From assembly GCF_001435345.1 (NCBI RefSeq), contig NZ_AZGO01000003.1, forward strand, positions 1 through 58,821: DNA of 58,821 bases, written 5' to 3'. The stretch comes from Limosilactobacillus pontis DSM 8475 (GTDB taxonomy: Bacteria > Bacillota > Bacilli > Lactobacillales > Lactobacillaceae). The stretch's first letter is position 1; every line of letters begins with the position of its first letter. Under the pieces are notes generated by a model. It had not been told where the DNA came from. It saw only the letters and a program-made list of their open reading frames with translations, and made no database searches. Shown piece after piece: positions 33,993 through 42,069 of this stretch. Both the position numbers and the translations under genes were made by a program.

Positions 33993-34032
33993 AACGTGAG
34001 CATGACGGCCGTCACGGCTGCCTGCTCACGTT
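33993..34032. terminator. Bidirectional terminator
   Basis: AACGTGAGCA (33993-34002) pairs with TGCTCACGTT (34023-34032); T tracts follow on both strands. It ends the isochorismatase gene and, on the minus strand, the small peptide gene whose stop codon lies within the stem. Confidence 0.85.
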
Positions 34033-34160
34033 ATTTTTAGATCTGGTACTTGTCGGCTGCCGGCTTGAACTGGATTGTCTGGTGCCTGGGCCTGCCCGCT
34101 GACCACGGTCCCAATGATTGTCGCCGCGAGAATCAATAGTAATTTAGGTAGGTGCTGCAC
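34026..34160 (-). CDS. Small secreted peptide, 44 residues
   Basis: A short open frame (GTG start) with a strong AAAAGGAGG ribosome site nine bases upstream. It reads MQHLPKLLLILAATIIGTVV, then SGQAQA, then a mature part PDNPVQAGSRQVPDLKIT of 18 residues. The first 26 residues are an ideal signal peptide with an AQA cleavage site. The stop codon lies in the stem of a terminator. The gene directly before it on the same strand encodes an exported hydrolase and ends with its own terminator. No family is recognised; a signalling peptide or a small cell-wall component is possible. Confidence 0.65.
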   Translation of the reverse strand: MQHLPKLLLILAATIIGTVVSGQAQAPDNPVQAGSRQVPDLKIT

Positions 34161-34193
34161 TGGTGACCGCCTCCTTTTCAATTATATTTTAGT

Positions 34194-34232
34194 AAAAAAT
34201 AACCGCCAGCCGGATGATCGGTTGACAGTTAT
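34194..34232 (-). terminator. Terminator of the DUF915 hydrolase gene
   Basis: TAACTGTCAACCG pairs with CGGCTGGCGGTTA (two mismatches) on the minus strand, then T6. The small peptide gene begins 34 bases further on. Confidence 0.8.
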
Positions 34233-34241
34233 CTTAGTTGT

Positions 34242-35108
34242 TTACTTGCGCCACAGGAAATTGATCAGCTCGCGGTTGACCTGGGCGTTATTGTGGAGCT
34301 TGCTGTGCTGGGCGTTGGCCCCCGTGATCTCGACTTCCCGGTAGGACTTGGCCCGGCCGTTGATGATGTACTTCAGCGACTTGGCGGAGTTGACGGGGAC
34401 GTCCCCGTCGGAGTGCGATCCGTCCTCCTTGTCACCGTAGATGTTTAAGACCCGGGTATTGGTCGGAAAGGTCTGGCGTAGGGTCAGTAACGGCTTGATG
34501 GTTGCGTCCTGTCGCTCGGGGTCCCCGGTCTGCTGGTTGACTGGGCTCTTGGCAGTCTTCTGACCGACCAGACCGTTGTAGTGGCCGGCAATGGCGACGA
34601 GGTGGTCGACCCGGGGCAGCTTGCGGTTACCGGTGTTGTCATTGATATAGTTGATGATCTCCAGGTTCCCCATCGAGTGGCCAACCAGGTTGATCGCCCG
34701 GTAGTGATGCTGGCGTTCGAGGGCCAGGACGACGTTTTTGACGTAGGTGGCACCATGCTTGTAGCCAGTTGGGTAGTCGTTTTCGTAGCCACTAAGCTTG
34801 TTGTCGGCCAGGTTGACCTCGACGATCGGGTTGATCGCGTGGGCGGGGATGGTCTTGTTGAAGGTGACCTTCCCCTGGCGGCTGACGTTGGCCCGGACGA
34901 TGGTGTTGGTGACCCCGGCGCGCTTGGCGGCGTTGGCCATCTTCTCCTCGGCGTGGGCGCTGCTGCCCCAGCCGTGGACGAAGATGGTTGGGATATTGGA
35001 ATGAACGAACTGCTTGGCGGCCTGGGCCCGGTGCCAGGCGTTGAATGAAATGATCGCGATGACGGCGATGATCAGGGCGCCCACGATCGAAACGGTACGA
35101 CGGTGCAT
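34242..35108 (-). CDS. Cell-surface alpha/beta hydrolase (DUF915)
   Basis: A 288-residue hydrolase with an N-terminal membrane anchor (residues 6-22, VSIVGALIIAVIAIISF). After the oxyanion segment FVHGWGSS, the nucleophile elbow GHSMG is at 143-147 (S145). A likely acid in DGSHSDGDVPV and the histidine in NAQHSKLH complete the triad. DUF915 proteins are common in lactobacilli and are thought to be exported lipase- or esterase-like enzymes. It lies last in a run of minus-strand genes (acetyltransferase, hydrolase, this gene) that may respond to the divergent LysR regulator. Confidence 0.9.
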   Translation of the reverse strand: MHRRTVSIVGALIIAVIAIISFNAWHRAQAAKQFVHSNIPTIFVHGWGSSAHAEEKMANAAKRAGVTNTIVRANVSRQGKVTFNKTIPAHAINPIVEVNLADNKLSGYENDYPTGYKHGATYVKNVVLALERQHHYRAINLVGHSMGNLEIINYINDNTGNRKLPRVDHLVAIAGHYNGLVGQKTAKSPVNQQTGDPERQDATIKPLLTLRQTFPTNTRVLNIYGDKEDGSHSDGDVPVNSAKSLKYIINGRAKSYREVEITGANAQHSKLHNNAQVNRELINFLWRK

Positions 35109-35145
35109 GCTGTCACTTCCTTTTTCCTAGTATTCTAACCCCAAA

Positions 35146-36099
35146 TTACAGGTTCTGCTTGAAGAAACCTTCCAGCTTGTCAAATGTGATCTTGTCGACC
35201 CGGTCGTAGAGGTCGATGTGCTCACAGTCCTTGACGATGAACTTCTCCTTGGGTTCCTTAGCCAGATCATAGGCCCGCTCGGAGAAGGCGCGGGAGTGGG
35301 CCCGGTCACCGTAGATGAAGAGGATCGGTCGTGGGGTGATCTCGTCAATGTAGTCCAGGGCGGAGAATTGCATCATGGCCATGTTCGAGGTAGTTGTGAA
35401 GTTTCCGCGGGCGTTTGGGTGGAAGCCCCGGGGTACGGCATAGAAGCGCAGCCATTCCTTGCTGATCGGGTCGACATCCGGCAGGGCGTCGACGTCCGGA
35501 TACGGCTTAGTGGGGAAGGATGGCTTATATTCCGGCTGACCGTTGGCGTAGTCGTTCCACCGTTGTTCGGCCAGCTGCTTTTTCATCTTGTCAATCTGTT
35601 CCTTGGACAGGTTCATCATCCCCCGAACGTCGGTGATGTCGTACATCGAGGCCGTGGCGATGGCCTTGATCCGCGGGTCGACAGCTGCGGCGGCCAGGGA
35701 GAAACCACCGGAACCGCAGATCCCGATGACGCCGATCTTCTCCCGGTCAACGAAGGGTACTTGGATGCCGAGGTAGTCGACCGCGGCGCTGAACGATTCC
35801 GCGAATAGACCTGGTGACGAAACGTGGCGGGGTTCCCCGGCAGATTCACCCATATTAGCCTGGTCGAAGGTAAGAACCACGATGCCGCGCTGGGCGAGCT
35901 CGTTAGCGTAGACGACCGGGCCCTGTTCCTTTACCCCGCCGTATGGGGCACCGACGATCAGGGCTGGCAGCTGCTGGTGTTTGTCGATGTCCTTGGCGTA
36001 GTACAGGTCACCAGCGAGGGTGGTGTTGTAACGGTTGTGGAACTTAATGTGGTCGCGGTGGACCTGCTTACTTAATTCTGTGATGTATCCGTATGCCAT
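35146..36099 (-). CDS. Alpha/beta hydrolase, dienelactone hydrolase-like
   Basis: A 317-residue cytoplasmic alpha/beta hydrolase of the YcjY/DLH-like group. The oxyanion segment is VGAPYGGVKEQG, and the nucleophile elbow reads GICGSGG (residues 126-132) with cysteine C128 in the place of the usual serine, and S130 nearby. The acid and histidine would be in ILFIYGDRAHS and VKDCEHIDLYDRVD. Substrate unknown; esterase or dienelactone-type hydrolysis likely. The gene starts 12 bases after the stop of an O-acetyltransferase gene, so both are one operon. Confidence 0.88.
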   Translation of the reverse strand: MAYGYITELSKQVHRDHIKFHNRYNTTLAGDLYYAKDIDKHQQLPALIVGAPYGGVKEQGPVVYANELAQRGIVVLTFDQANMGESAGEPRHVSSPGLFAESFSAAVDYLGIQVPFVDREKIGVIGICGSGGFSLAAAAVDPRIKAIATASMYDITDVRGMMNLSKEQIDKMKKQLAEQRWNDYANGQPEYKPSFPTKPYPDVDALPDVDPISKEWLRFYAVPRGFHPNARGNFTTTSNMAMMQFSALDYIDEITPRPILFIYGDRAHSRAFSERAYDLAKEPKEKFIVKDCEHIDLYDRVDKITFDKLEGFFKQNL

Positions 36100-36111
36100 A
36101 GTTGATTCCTC

Positions 36112-36657
36112 CTAATGATTGTTGTGCTTAATGGTCTTGATAACCCGGGCGGGGACCCCGGCCACGACGGTGTTGGCGGGGACGTTTCTGGTGACGACCG
36201 CACCGGCTGCGACGACGGCATTTTCACCGACTGTGACCCCGGGCAGGATGGTGGTGTTGGCCCCAATCCATGCGTTGTGCCGGATATAGACTGGCTTAAG
36301 CTCGTTTCCCCGACGCTGAGCGGGGTCGAGCGGGTGGTTGACGGTGATCAGGGTAGCGTTGGGTCCGATCAGGACGTCATCGGCCAGGTGAATTCCACCG
36401 AGGTCGGTGAATGTTGCCCCGTTATTAATGAAGACCCGTTTGCCGAAGTGAATGTTCCGGCCGTAGTCGGTATAGAAGGGCAGGCGGACCTCTACCGATG
36501 GATCTACGGCCCGCTGAGTCAGTTGGGCGAGCGTCGTCCGGACATCGGCTGCTGAGTGGACACCAGTGTTGAGCTCCTGGACCAGCTGTTGGTTATGGGC
36601 AATGATCTCCGCCAGCTCAGCGATGTGCTGGGGATCAAGGTATTTGCTTGCTGTCAT
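36112..36657 (-). CDS. Maltose/galactoside O-acetyltransferase family protein
   Basis: A 181-residue left-handed beta-helix acetyltransferase. Hexapeptide repeats run through most of the chain; [14 protein letters not shown] contains the catalytic histidine and the end reads [22 protein letters not shown]. It is shorter than its paralogue at 22361 by the N-terminal helical part. First gene of an operon with the dienelactone-type hydrolase; the LysR gene at 36769 diverges from it and is probably its activator. GGAGG is seven bases before the ATG. Confidence 0.9.
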   Translation of the reverse strand: MTASKYLDPQHIAELAEIIAHNQQLVQELNTGVHSAADVRTTLAQLTQRAVDPSVEVRLPFYTDYGRNIHFGKRVFINNGATFTDLGGIHLADDVLIGPNATLITVNHPLDPAQRRGNELKPVYIRHNAWIGANTTILPGVTVGENAVVAAGAVVTRNVPANTVVAGVPARVIKTIKHNNH

Positions 36658-36720
36658 GTTGGACCTCCTAATTGAGTTGTTGATTTTATTGTAATGGGTT
36701 AGAATTAAAATGTGAAATAC

Positions 36721-36743
36721 TTATGATAAATGCTTAGCCATAA
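36721..36743. promoter_or_regulatory. LysR-type binding site in the divergent region
   Basis: TTATG (36721-36725) and CATAA (36739-36743) form an inverted repeat 13 bases apart, containing a T-N11-A core. The position between the LysR gene and the acetyltransferase operon suits regulation of both. Confidence 0.5.
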
Positions 36744-36768
36744 TAAAAAGTTATATTAGGAGGAAAAT

Positions 36769-37650
36769 ATGGACGTCCGAGTACTACGTTACTTTATTGA
36801 AATTGTGCGTGAGGGAAATATATCAAGTGCTGCCCACCGCCTTCATATCTCCCAGCCAGCGCTATCACGGCAGATCATGGACCTCGAGACCACCCTCGGT
36901 GTAACCCTGTTTGAACGGGGGCACCGCCAGATCAAGCTGACCCAGGAGGGCTATTACCTCTATGAGCGGGCCCAGGAGATCACGGCTCTGGTCGATAAGA
37001 CCACCTACCACTTGCAGGCCAATGAGGTGGTTAGCGGTACCCTTGATATCGGGGCCGGGGAGAGCCGCGCGCTGTCTCCACTGATGGATGTCGTTGCCCA
37101 GATCCTTCGCGACTACCCAGAGGTAAAGGTCAACTTGGTGAGCGGGGATGCAACGATGATCCGTCGTCAGGTCGACCAGGGAAGTCTTGAGTTTGGGGTG
37201 GTGATGGGCCACGAGAACCTGTTGAACTATGATTCGTTGACCCTACCAGCCGTCAATCGGTGGGGGATCCTGTTATGTGCCGATGCACCCCTGGCGGCCA
37301 AGGAAGCGATTGAACCGCAAGACTTGCTGGGGCACCCCTTGTTGGCGTCGGCCCAGTCCCGGCTCCAGGATACCTTCCGCGATTGGGCCGGGGACCTGAT
37401 CAACCAGTATAACTTTGTTGGCAACTACAACCTTATTTATAATGCTGAGCTCCTGGTTAAGACCGGCGCCTGCCTGGCCCTGGCCTACGACGGGATTGCC
37501 AACCTCTATGACCAGGACTTGGTCTTTCGGCCCCTGACCCCGGCGGTGACGGATACCAACATCCTAATCTGGAATAAGGACCGCCACCTCCCCAACGTCG
37601 GTCAGCTCTTCCTTCAGCTACTCCGAGAGCGGATCAGCACGGATAAATAA
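36769..37650 (+). CDS. LysR-family transcriptional regulator
   Basis: A 293-residue LysR regulator: MDVRVLRYFIEIVREGNISS followed by AAHRLHISQPALSRQIMDLE is the winged helix-turn-helix, and the rest the two-lobed effector domain. GGAGG precedes the ATG. It diverges from the acetyltransferase-hydrolase operon and is followed by the phenolic acid decarboxylase gene, separated by a terminator. Control of the divergent operon is the default expectation for this arrangement. Confidence 0.93.
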   Translation: MDVRVLRYFIEIVREGNISSAAHRLHISQPALSRQIMDLETTLGVTLFERGHRQIKLTQEGYYLYERAQEITALVDKTTYHLQANEVVSGTLDIGAGESRALSPLMDVVAQILRDYPEVKVNLVSGDATMIRRQVDQGSLEFGVVMGHENLLNYDSLTLPAVNRWGILLCADAPLAAKEAIEPQDLLGHPLLASAQSRLQDTFRDWAGDLINQYNFVGNYNLIYNAELLVKTGACLALAYDGIANLYDQDLVFRPLTPAVTDTNILIWNKDRHLPNVGQLFLQLLRERISTDK

Positions 37651-37652
37651 GG

Positions 37653-37690
37653 AATTTCTCACCGTCTACAATATACCGGTGGGAATTTTT
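37653..37690 (+). terminator. Terminator of the LysR gene
   Basis: AATTTCTCACCG pairs with CGGTGGGAATT (one mismatch), then TTT. It lies three bases after the stop codon. Confidence 0.75.
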
Positions 37691-37691
37691 C

Positions 37692-37721
37692 TTGACTTTT
37701 ATGTCGATAACGACATAAAAT
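37692..37721 (+). promoter_or_regulatory. padA promoter with PadR operator
   Basis: -35 TTGACT (37692-37697), 18-base spacer, -10 TAAAAT (37716-37721). The spacer holds ATGTCG-ATAA-CGACAT (37701-37716), which contains the ATGT-N8-ACAT signature of PadR binding sites. Confidence 0.88.
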
Positions 37722-37751
37722 GGAAACATCGACGAAAGGAATGATTAAACT

Positions 37752-38291
37752 ATGACCGAAAAACAATTCGAGACCCTCGACGACTTCTTAGGGACCCACT
37801 TCATTTACACCTATGACAACGGCTGGGAGTATGAATGGTACGCCAAGAATGACCACACCGTTGACTACCGGATTCACGGCGGGATGGTTGCCGGCCGCTG
37901 GGTCAAGGATCAGGAGGCTAACATTGTGATGTTGACGCCGGGCATCTACAAGGTGGCCTGGACGGAACCAACGGGTACTGACGTGGCGCTGGACTTCGTG
38001 CCGAACGAGAAGAAACTCAACGGGACGATCTTCTTCCCAGCTTGGGTCAAGCAACACCCCGAGATCACCGTCACCTTTCAGAATGAGCACATCGACCGGA
38101 TGCACGAAGCGCGGGAGAAGTACGATACCTACCCGAAGATGGTTGTGCCAGAATTTGCCCACATCACCTACATTGGAGATGCCGGTCAAAACAATGAGGA
38201 TGTCATCGCCGAGGCCCCATATGATGGCATCACTGATGATATCCGGGCCGGCAAGTACTTTGATGAGAATTACCGGCGGATCAAGAAGTAA
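37752..38291 (+). CDS. padA: Phenolic acid decarboxylase
   Basis: A 179-residue cofactor-free decarboxylase that turns p-coumaric, ferulic and caffeic acid into vinyl phenols. It is a small beta-barrel; family segments include [20 protein letters not shown] with active-site tyrosines, [12 protein letters not shown] and [12 protein letters not shown]. The C-terminal tail is typical for lactobacilli. AAAGGAATGA precedes the ATG. The PadR-type operator in the promoter and the padR gene 40 bases downstream show induction by phenolic acids. Confidence 0.96.
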   Translation: MTEKQFETLDDFLGTHFIYTYDNGWEYEWYAKNDHTVDYRIHGGMVAGRWVKDQEANIVMLTPGIYKVAWTEPTGTDVALDFVPNEKKLNGTIFFPAWVKQHPEITVTFQNEHIDRMHEAREKYDTYPKMVVPEFAHITYIGDAGQNNEDVIAEAPYDGITDDIRAGKYFDENYRRIKK

Positions 38292-38331
38292 TCAACTATA
38301 ATAGGGGTAGCAAACGAGTTGGAGGAACACC

Positions 38332-38871
38332 ATGCCAAAACGACGAATACTACCCTTTATCATCCTCGGGATCGTCAGTAACCGTCCCCAAATTACGGGA
38401 CGCGAGATCACGGCCGAGTTTAGCACCGAAATTGGGGACTTCTGGAAGGCCTCGCACAGTCAGATTTATCCGGAACTACGGCGGATGGTTGATGACCAGT
38501 GGTTGACGACCACCACGAGTCCGCAGAACGCCAAGGAGAAGTATTACCTGATCACCGCGACCGGACAGGAGATTCTGGATGAGTGGTTGGGCCGGGCGGT
38601 CGATGAGTTGCCCATCCACCAGGACCTCTTCTCGCTGAAACTATTCTTCATCAAAGACCCATTCGATCCGCGGATCCGTCAGCTGATTGCTACGCAGACG
38701 GCCCTCTTGCAGCAGAGTCTGACCCACTTACGTCAGCGCCAGCGAACGGTCTTTCCTGATGACCAGGCGATCACCCGCCACTACAGTCACTATCTGATTC
38801 TGGCTCGGGCCATCTCTCGGACCGCGGGCCAGCTTGCCTGGCTGAAGAATGTTGGGGATAATTTAAAATAA
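38332..38871 (+). CDS. padR: PadR-family repressor of phenolic acid decarboxylase
   Basis: A 179-residue PadR regulator with the N-terminal winged helix (ITGREITAEFSTEIGDFWKA, SHSQIYPELRRMVDDQW) and a C-terminal dimerisation helix. It releases the padA operator when phenolic acids accumulate. GGAGG is six bases before the ATG. It lies directly behind padA in the same direction, so it is likely co-transcribed and self-regulated through the same operator. Confidence 0.93.
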   Translation: MPKRRILPFIILGIVSNRPQITGREITAEFSTEIGDFWKASHSQIYPELRRMVDDQWLTTTTSPQNAKEKYYLITATGQEILDEWLGRAVDELPIHQDLFSLKLFFIKDPFDPRIRQLIATQTALLQQSLTHLRQRQRTVFPDDQAITRHYSHYLILARAISRTAGQLAWLKNVGDNLK

Positions 38872-38874
38872 ATG

Positions 38875-38913
38875 AATCGGCTCACTCTCGTACTGACGGG
38901 GATGAGCCGATTT
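38875..38913. terminator. Terminator behind padR
   Basis: AATCGGCTCA pairs with TGAGCCGATT, then TGTTGTTT; it also ends the convergent reductase gene. Confidence 0.8.
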
Positions 38914-38923
38914 GTTGTTTAAA

Positions 38924-40252
38924 TTACTTCTTAAGGAGGCCAGCTACCTTGTCGGCAAGGGCCGGATAGATTGGCAGGACATGGCGTTCCCAGTCGGTCC
39001 GGCTAATCTTCAGGCCGATGACGGGAACTAGGTTATTGATATCATTGGCAGCACTGGCCCCAATCTCACTGGCCCCTACTAGGTGGTCAGTCGAATCATA
39101 GACCAGGGTCAGCTTGGCCTCCTGCTCGTTCAGACCGGCGTAGAGGCTGCCGCCACTGAGGTTGCGTTCCTCAATATGGTATTCACCGCCGGCCTGGTCG
39201 GGGCTGATCCCCACCTGAGCGATCTCCGGAAAGGCGAAGACGGCGGTGCCGATGGTTGGGTAGTGGACCGGTGCGGTTGCTCCCTTTTCAAACTGGTGGT
39301 AGAGGTAGTTGGCCTCTAGCTCTGCTACCGGGGTCAGCTTTGGCAACTTTTGACTGGTGATGTCACCGATCGCATAGACCCCAGGGACGTTGGTCTGGAG
39401 GTGGTCGTCAACGTCGACGCCGTGCTTAGAGAAGGTGATTCCCGCGGCCGGCAGGTCGAGCTTTTCGGTATTTGGCACCCGGCCGCTAGCGTCGACCACG
39501 TAATCGGTGGCCAGCTGGGTGCCCTGGTTGGTGGTGACGAGGTACTTGCCCTCGTGGGGTTCGATCTTGGTGGCACTGGTGTGGAAATGGAACTTAACTC
39601 CTTGTTGTTCCATAGCGTCGACCATCGCCTGAGCATACTTAGCATAGAAGCCACGGAGAATCCGGTCGGAACGGATCAGAATCTCGACCTTAGTACCCGC
39701 CGCGGCGAGGAAAGTGGCCAGCTCAATGCCAACGTAGCCCCCGCCGATGAAGACGGCCTGGTCCGGCCGGTGGGCGAGGAAAAGGACGTCACTGCTGTCG
39801 TGCCCGTACTGGCTGCCGGGAATGGCGAGCCGGTGGGGCCGGTGACCGGTAGCGATGATGATCTTGTCACCGTGATAACGGTGGCCGGCCACCTCGATCG
39901 TGTGGCTGTCGACGAATTGACCATAACCAACTGCTACGTCACACATCTTCTCGTAGATTGCCTTTGTCTCTGCTGGCCAGGAATCAAACCGCGCCTTCTT
40001 GGTGACCATCAACTGGTCCCAGTCGAGTTGGGCTGGTTGGGCGATGCCGCGGCCGACCAACTGCTGGCTGGCCCGGGCTGTGTGGACAGCGCCGGAGAGG
40101 AAGATCTTGGGTTCACAGCCCACGTTCGGGCAGGTGCCGCCGAACAGACCGCCCTCGACTGCCAGTAGGGACTTACCGGTATTGGCGAGTAGTTGGGCAA
40201 GCCGGTAGCCGGCGGGGCCGGTCCCAAGGATGATGTAATCGTAGTTCTTCAT
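38924..40252 (-). CDS. FAD-dependent pyridine nucleotide-disulfide oxidoreductase (glutathione reductase-like)
   Basis: A 442-residue class I disulfide reductase. The FAD motif GTGPAGYRLA is near the N-terminus, the redox-active disulfide is GGTCPNVGCEPK (CxxxxC), the NAD(P)H motif is FIGGGYVGIELA, and the second FAD motif is YAIGDI. The C-terminal dimer interface lacks the usual HPT histidine pattern of glutathione reductase (it ends IYPALADKVAGL), so the substrate may be coenzyme A disulfide, another low-molecular thiol or a metal. Start is ATG 40252 with GGAGGT seven bases upstream; the longer frame from 40327 lacks such a site. Monocistronic. Confidence 0.9.
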   Translation of the reverse strand: MKNYDYIILGTGPAGYRLAQLLANTGKSLLAVEGGLFGGTCPNVGCEPKIFLSGAVHTARASQQLVGRGIAQPAQLDWDQLMVTKKARFDSWPAETKAIYEKMCDVAVGYGQFVDSHTIEVAGHRYHGDKIIIATGHRPHRLAIPGSQYGHDSSDVLFLAHRPDQAVFIGGGYVGIELATFLAAAGTKVEILIRSDRILRGFYAKYAQAMVDAMEQQGVKFHFHTSATKIEPHEGKYLVTTNQGTQLATDYVVDASGRVPNTEKLDLPAAGITFSKHGVDVDDHLQTNVPGVYAIGDITSQKLPKLTPVAELEANYLYHQFEKGATAPVHYPTIGTAVFAFPEIAQVGISPDQAGGEYHIEERNLSGGSLYAGLNEQEAKLTLVYDSTDHLVGASEIGASAANDINNLVPVIGLKISRTDWERHVLPIYPALADKVAGLLKK

Positions 40253-40502
40253 TGCTATGACCTCCGTTTCACGTATCGGTTTTGTTGCTACCCCCATCAT
40301 AACGTGGTTGGGACGGTGAGGGAACAAAAGTGCCTGTGTTGTGAAAAGTATAAACGGGAAAACAAAAGTATAAAATGAGTGAAAACAGTAATATCAACAA
40401 TGGACAATTATTTCCATGCTGCTTCTGTCTGAGCAGATCAATTGGTTTTCTTCAAAAAGCGTGTAGACTGAGGATATTAAGAGCTAACGAGGGGGTACCA
40501 CC

Positions 40503-40901
40503 ATGAAACACCTAACCTTTACTGATGACGCCAAGAAGCGAATCGCCAAGTACCTGAGTCCTGACAAGACGATCGTGCTGGACTTCGACGATGGGGTCGG
40601 TCCGTTCTCGGCAGTCGGCAACTGCAGCCTCGACGCCAACTACCGGCTGATCTTTGTTAAGAAGGGGATGGACCTACACGACTTCGATGAAAAGATTGAA
40701 TCCAATATCGGTGACATCTACATCAAGAGTGAGATGTACGCCAACATCCAGTTTGAGGACCAGATGGAGGTGCGCTTCAACCCGAAGTATTTCACCCTGC
40801 CGCTGATGAGTCCGACTAAGGGTGTCCTGACTGAAAACCTGGAAGTGGTCGACCTCACCGACCCCGTTTCAACTGAATACACCGGCACCCATGACTGCTA
40901 A
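40503..40901 (+). CDS. HesB-like/iron-sulfur biosynthesis family protein
   Basis: A 132-residue protein of the Fe-S biosynthesis (HesB-like) domain family found as single genes in lactobacilli. The N-terminal part MKHLTFTDDAKKRIAKYL and the beta-sheet LDFDDGVGPFS fit the family. Only one internal cysteine (NCSLD) and a C-terminal one are seen instead of the three of true A-type carriers, so cluster binding is doubtful. Located among redox genes. Followed by its own terminator. Confidence 0.75.
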   Translation: MKHLTFTDDAKKRIAKYLSPDKTIVLDFDDGVGPFSAVGNCSLDANYRLIFVKKGMDLHDFDEKIESNIGDIYIKSEMYANIQFEDQMEVRFNPKYFTLPLMSPTKGVLTENLEVVDLTDPVSTEYTGTHDC

Positions 40902-40904
40902 CGA

Positions 40905-40952
40905 AACTGCCCGATGATGAACGACGATTGGTTCATCGCCGGGCAGTTGGTT
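40905..40952 (+). terminator. Terminator of the HesB-like gene
   Basis: AACTGCCCG-GATGAAC pairs with GTTCATC-CGGGCAGTT, one bulge, then GGTTT. Confidence 0.8.
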
Positions 40953-40981
40953 TAAAATAAGGAAAAAGGAGTGATCGAACA

Positions 40982-41683
40982 ATGGAACGCGCACAGGTAA
41001 TCATCCACATGTATGAGTCCATCGACGGCAAGATCGATGGTGACTGGGACGGTCTGCCGGGGGACAAGGCCTCCGGGGACTACTATGACGACATCCTCTT
41101 CAAGATCAGCAACACCAACGCTAATGGTACCAACACAATCGTGATGTATGCGGCGCCGGGAGATCCCGACCTCAGTCAGTATGATCCGGCGGGGATCGAC
41201 TACCAGGACTGGATACCGGCCGGGATTTCAGCGGCTACCTGGGACGTCAGCTTTGACCGCCGCGGCCGGGCTGGTTGGGAGAAGAACTACTTCGACTATG
41301 CCGGTAAAAAGAGTCGGGCGATCGAGGTGGTCACCAAGCTGGCCGATCGGCGTTACCTGGCCTTCCTGCGGGCCATGGAGATTCCGTACCTGATCTGTGG
41401 GGATGACCAGATCGACTTTGCCAGTGCCCTGGTCAAGCTCAGGCAATATTTCGGTATCAAGAAGGTTGCCCTGGGCGGTGGCGCCCTGATAAACGGTGCC
41501 TTCCTGAAGGCCGGCCTGGTTGACGAGATTTCCCTGGTGATGGCCCCCTACATCAGCGGTGACACGAGCAAGAAGGGGACCTTTGACACCCGCCAGGTCT
41601 TCGTCAACCAGCGCTTCAAGGTTGTCCAGACCAAGCTACTGGGCGACGGCGGGATCCACCTGCTTTTCGCCAAGGACAATTGA
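40982..41683 (+). CDS. RibD C-terminal domain/dihydrofolate reductase-like protein
   Basis: A 233-residue protein of the bacterial bifunctional deaminase-reductase C-terminal (RibD_C) family. The start VIIHMYESIDGKIDGDW and the NADP-binding glycine stretch KKVALGGGALINGAFLKAGL are the family signatures, ending in LVDEISLVMAPYISG. It is a freestanding reductase, not part of a rib operon; its substrate is unknown. AAAAAGGAG precedes the ATG. Monocistronic. Confidence 0.85.
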   Translation: MERAQVIIHMYESIDGKIDGDWDGLPGDKASGDYYDDILFKISNTNANGTNTIVMYAAPGDPDLSQYDPAGIDYQDWIPAGISAATWDVSFDRRGRAGWEKNYFDYAGKKSRAIEVVTKLADRRYLAFLRAMEIPYLICGDDQIDFASALVKLRQYFGIKKVALGGGALINGAFLKAGLVDEISLVMAPYISGDTSKKGTFDTRQVFVNQRFKVVQTKLLGDGGIHLLFAKDN

Positions 41684-41733
41684 TAATTTTCGCTTAACGC
41701 CGGTTGACGAACGCTTCTAGGTTCGTGCAACTG

Positions 41734-41742
41734 TGCTATACT
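41734..41742 (+). promoter_or_regulatory. Extended -10 promoter
   Basis: TG at 41734-41735, then C, then TATACT (41737-41742), 31 bases before the b5-like gene start. Confidence 0.5.
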
Positions 41743-41772
41743 GCAAGTAGTAAACTTGAGGAGGTCATGATG

Positions 41773-42012
41773 ATGGCAGAGAAGACATTTACGAAGGATG
41801 AATTGGCAAAGTACAACGGTCAAGACGGTCAGCCAGCCTACGTGGCCATCAAAGGCGTGGTCTACGACGTCTCCGGTAAGGCAGCCTGGCAGGGTGGCAA
41901 GCACCACGGCAACCTGGCCGGCCAGGATCTGACCGACGTGCTGTACAACAAGTCGCCCCATGGTGACCGGGTTTTGCAGGGCCTGCCGGTGGTCGGTAAG
42001 CTTACCGATTAG
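41773..42012 (+). CDS. Cytochrome b5-like (heme/steroid-binding) domain protein
   Basis: A 79-residue protein consisting of one b5-type domain: FTKDELAKYNGQDGQPAYVA, then IKGVVYDVSGKAAWQGGKHH. The histidine in GGKHHGNLAG matches the first heme ligand area; the second ligand is less clear (KSPHGDRVLQ), so it may be of the heme-free or progesterone-receptor-like type. GAGGAGG lies eight bases before ATG 41773; two further in-frame ATGs at 41767 and 41770 are too close to it. No partner reductase is adjacent. Confidence 0.85.
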   Translation: MAEKTFTKDELAKYNGQDGQPAYVAIKGVVYDVSGKAAWQGGKHHGNLAGQDLTDVLYNKSPHGDRVLQGLPVVGKLTD

Positions 42013-42025
42013 GGTATCAAGGAAT

Positions 42026-42065
42026 AAAAAAGCCAGTTACGGAGAAATTCGCAACTGGCTTTTTG
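42026..42065. terminator. Bidirectional terminator
   Basis: AAAAAGCCAGTT pairs with AACTGGCTTTTT, between the b5-like gene and the convergent permease gene. Confidence 0.9.
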
Positions 42066-42069
42066 CATC

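Noticed and set aside
34075-34344. Plus-strand open frame near the small peptide gene
   Set aside because: No ribosome site; the minus strand has a strong one with signal peptide coding sequence and terminators.
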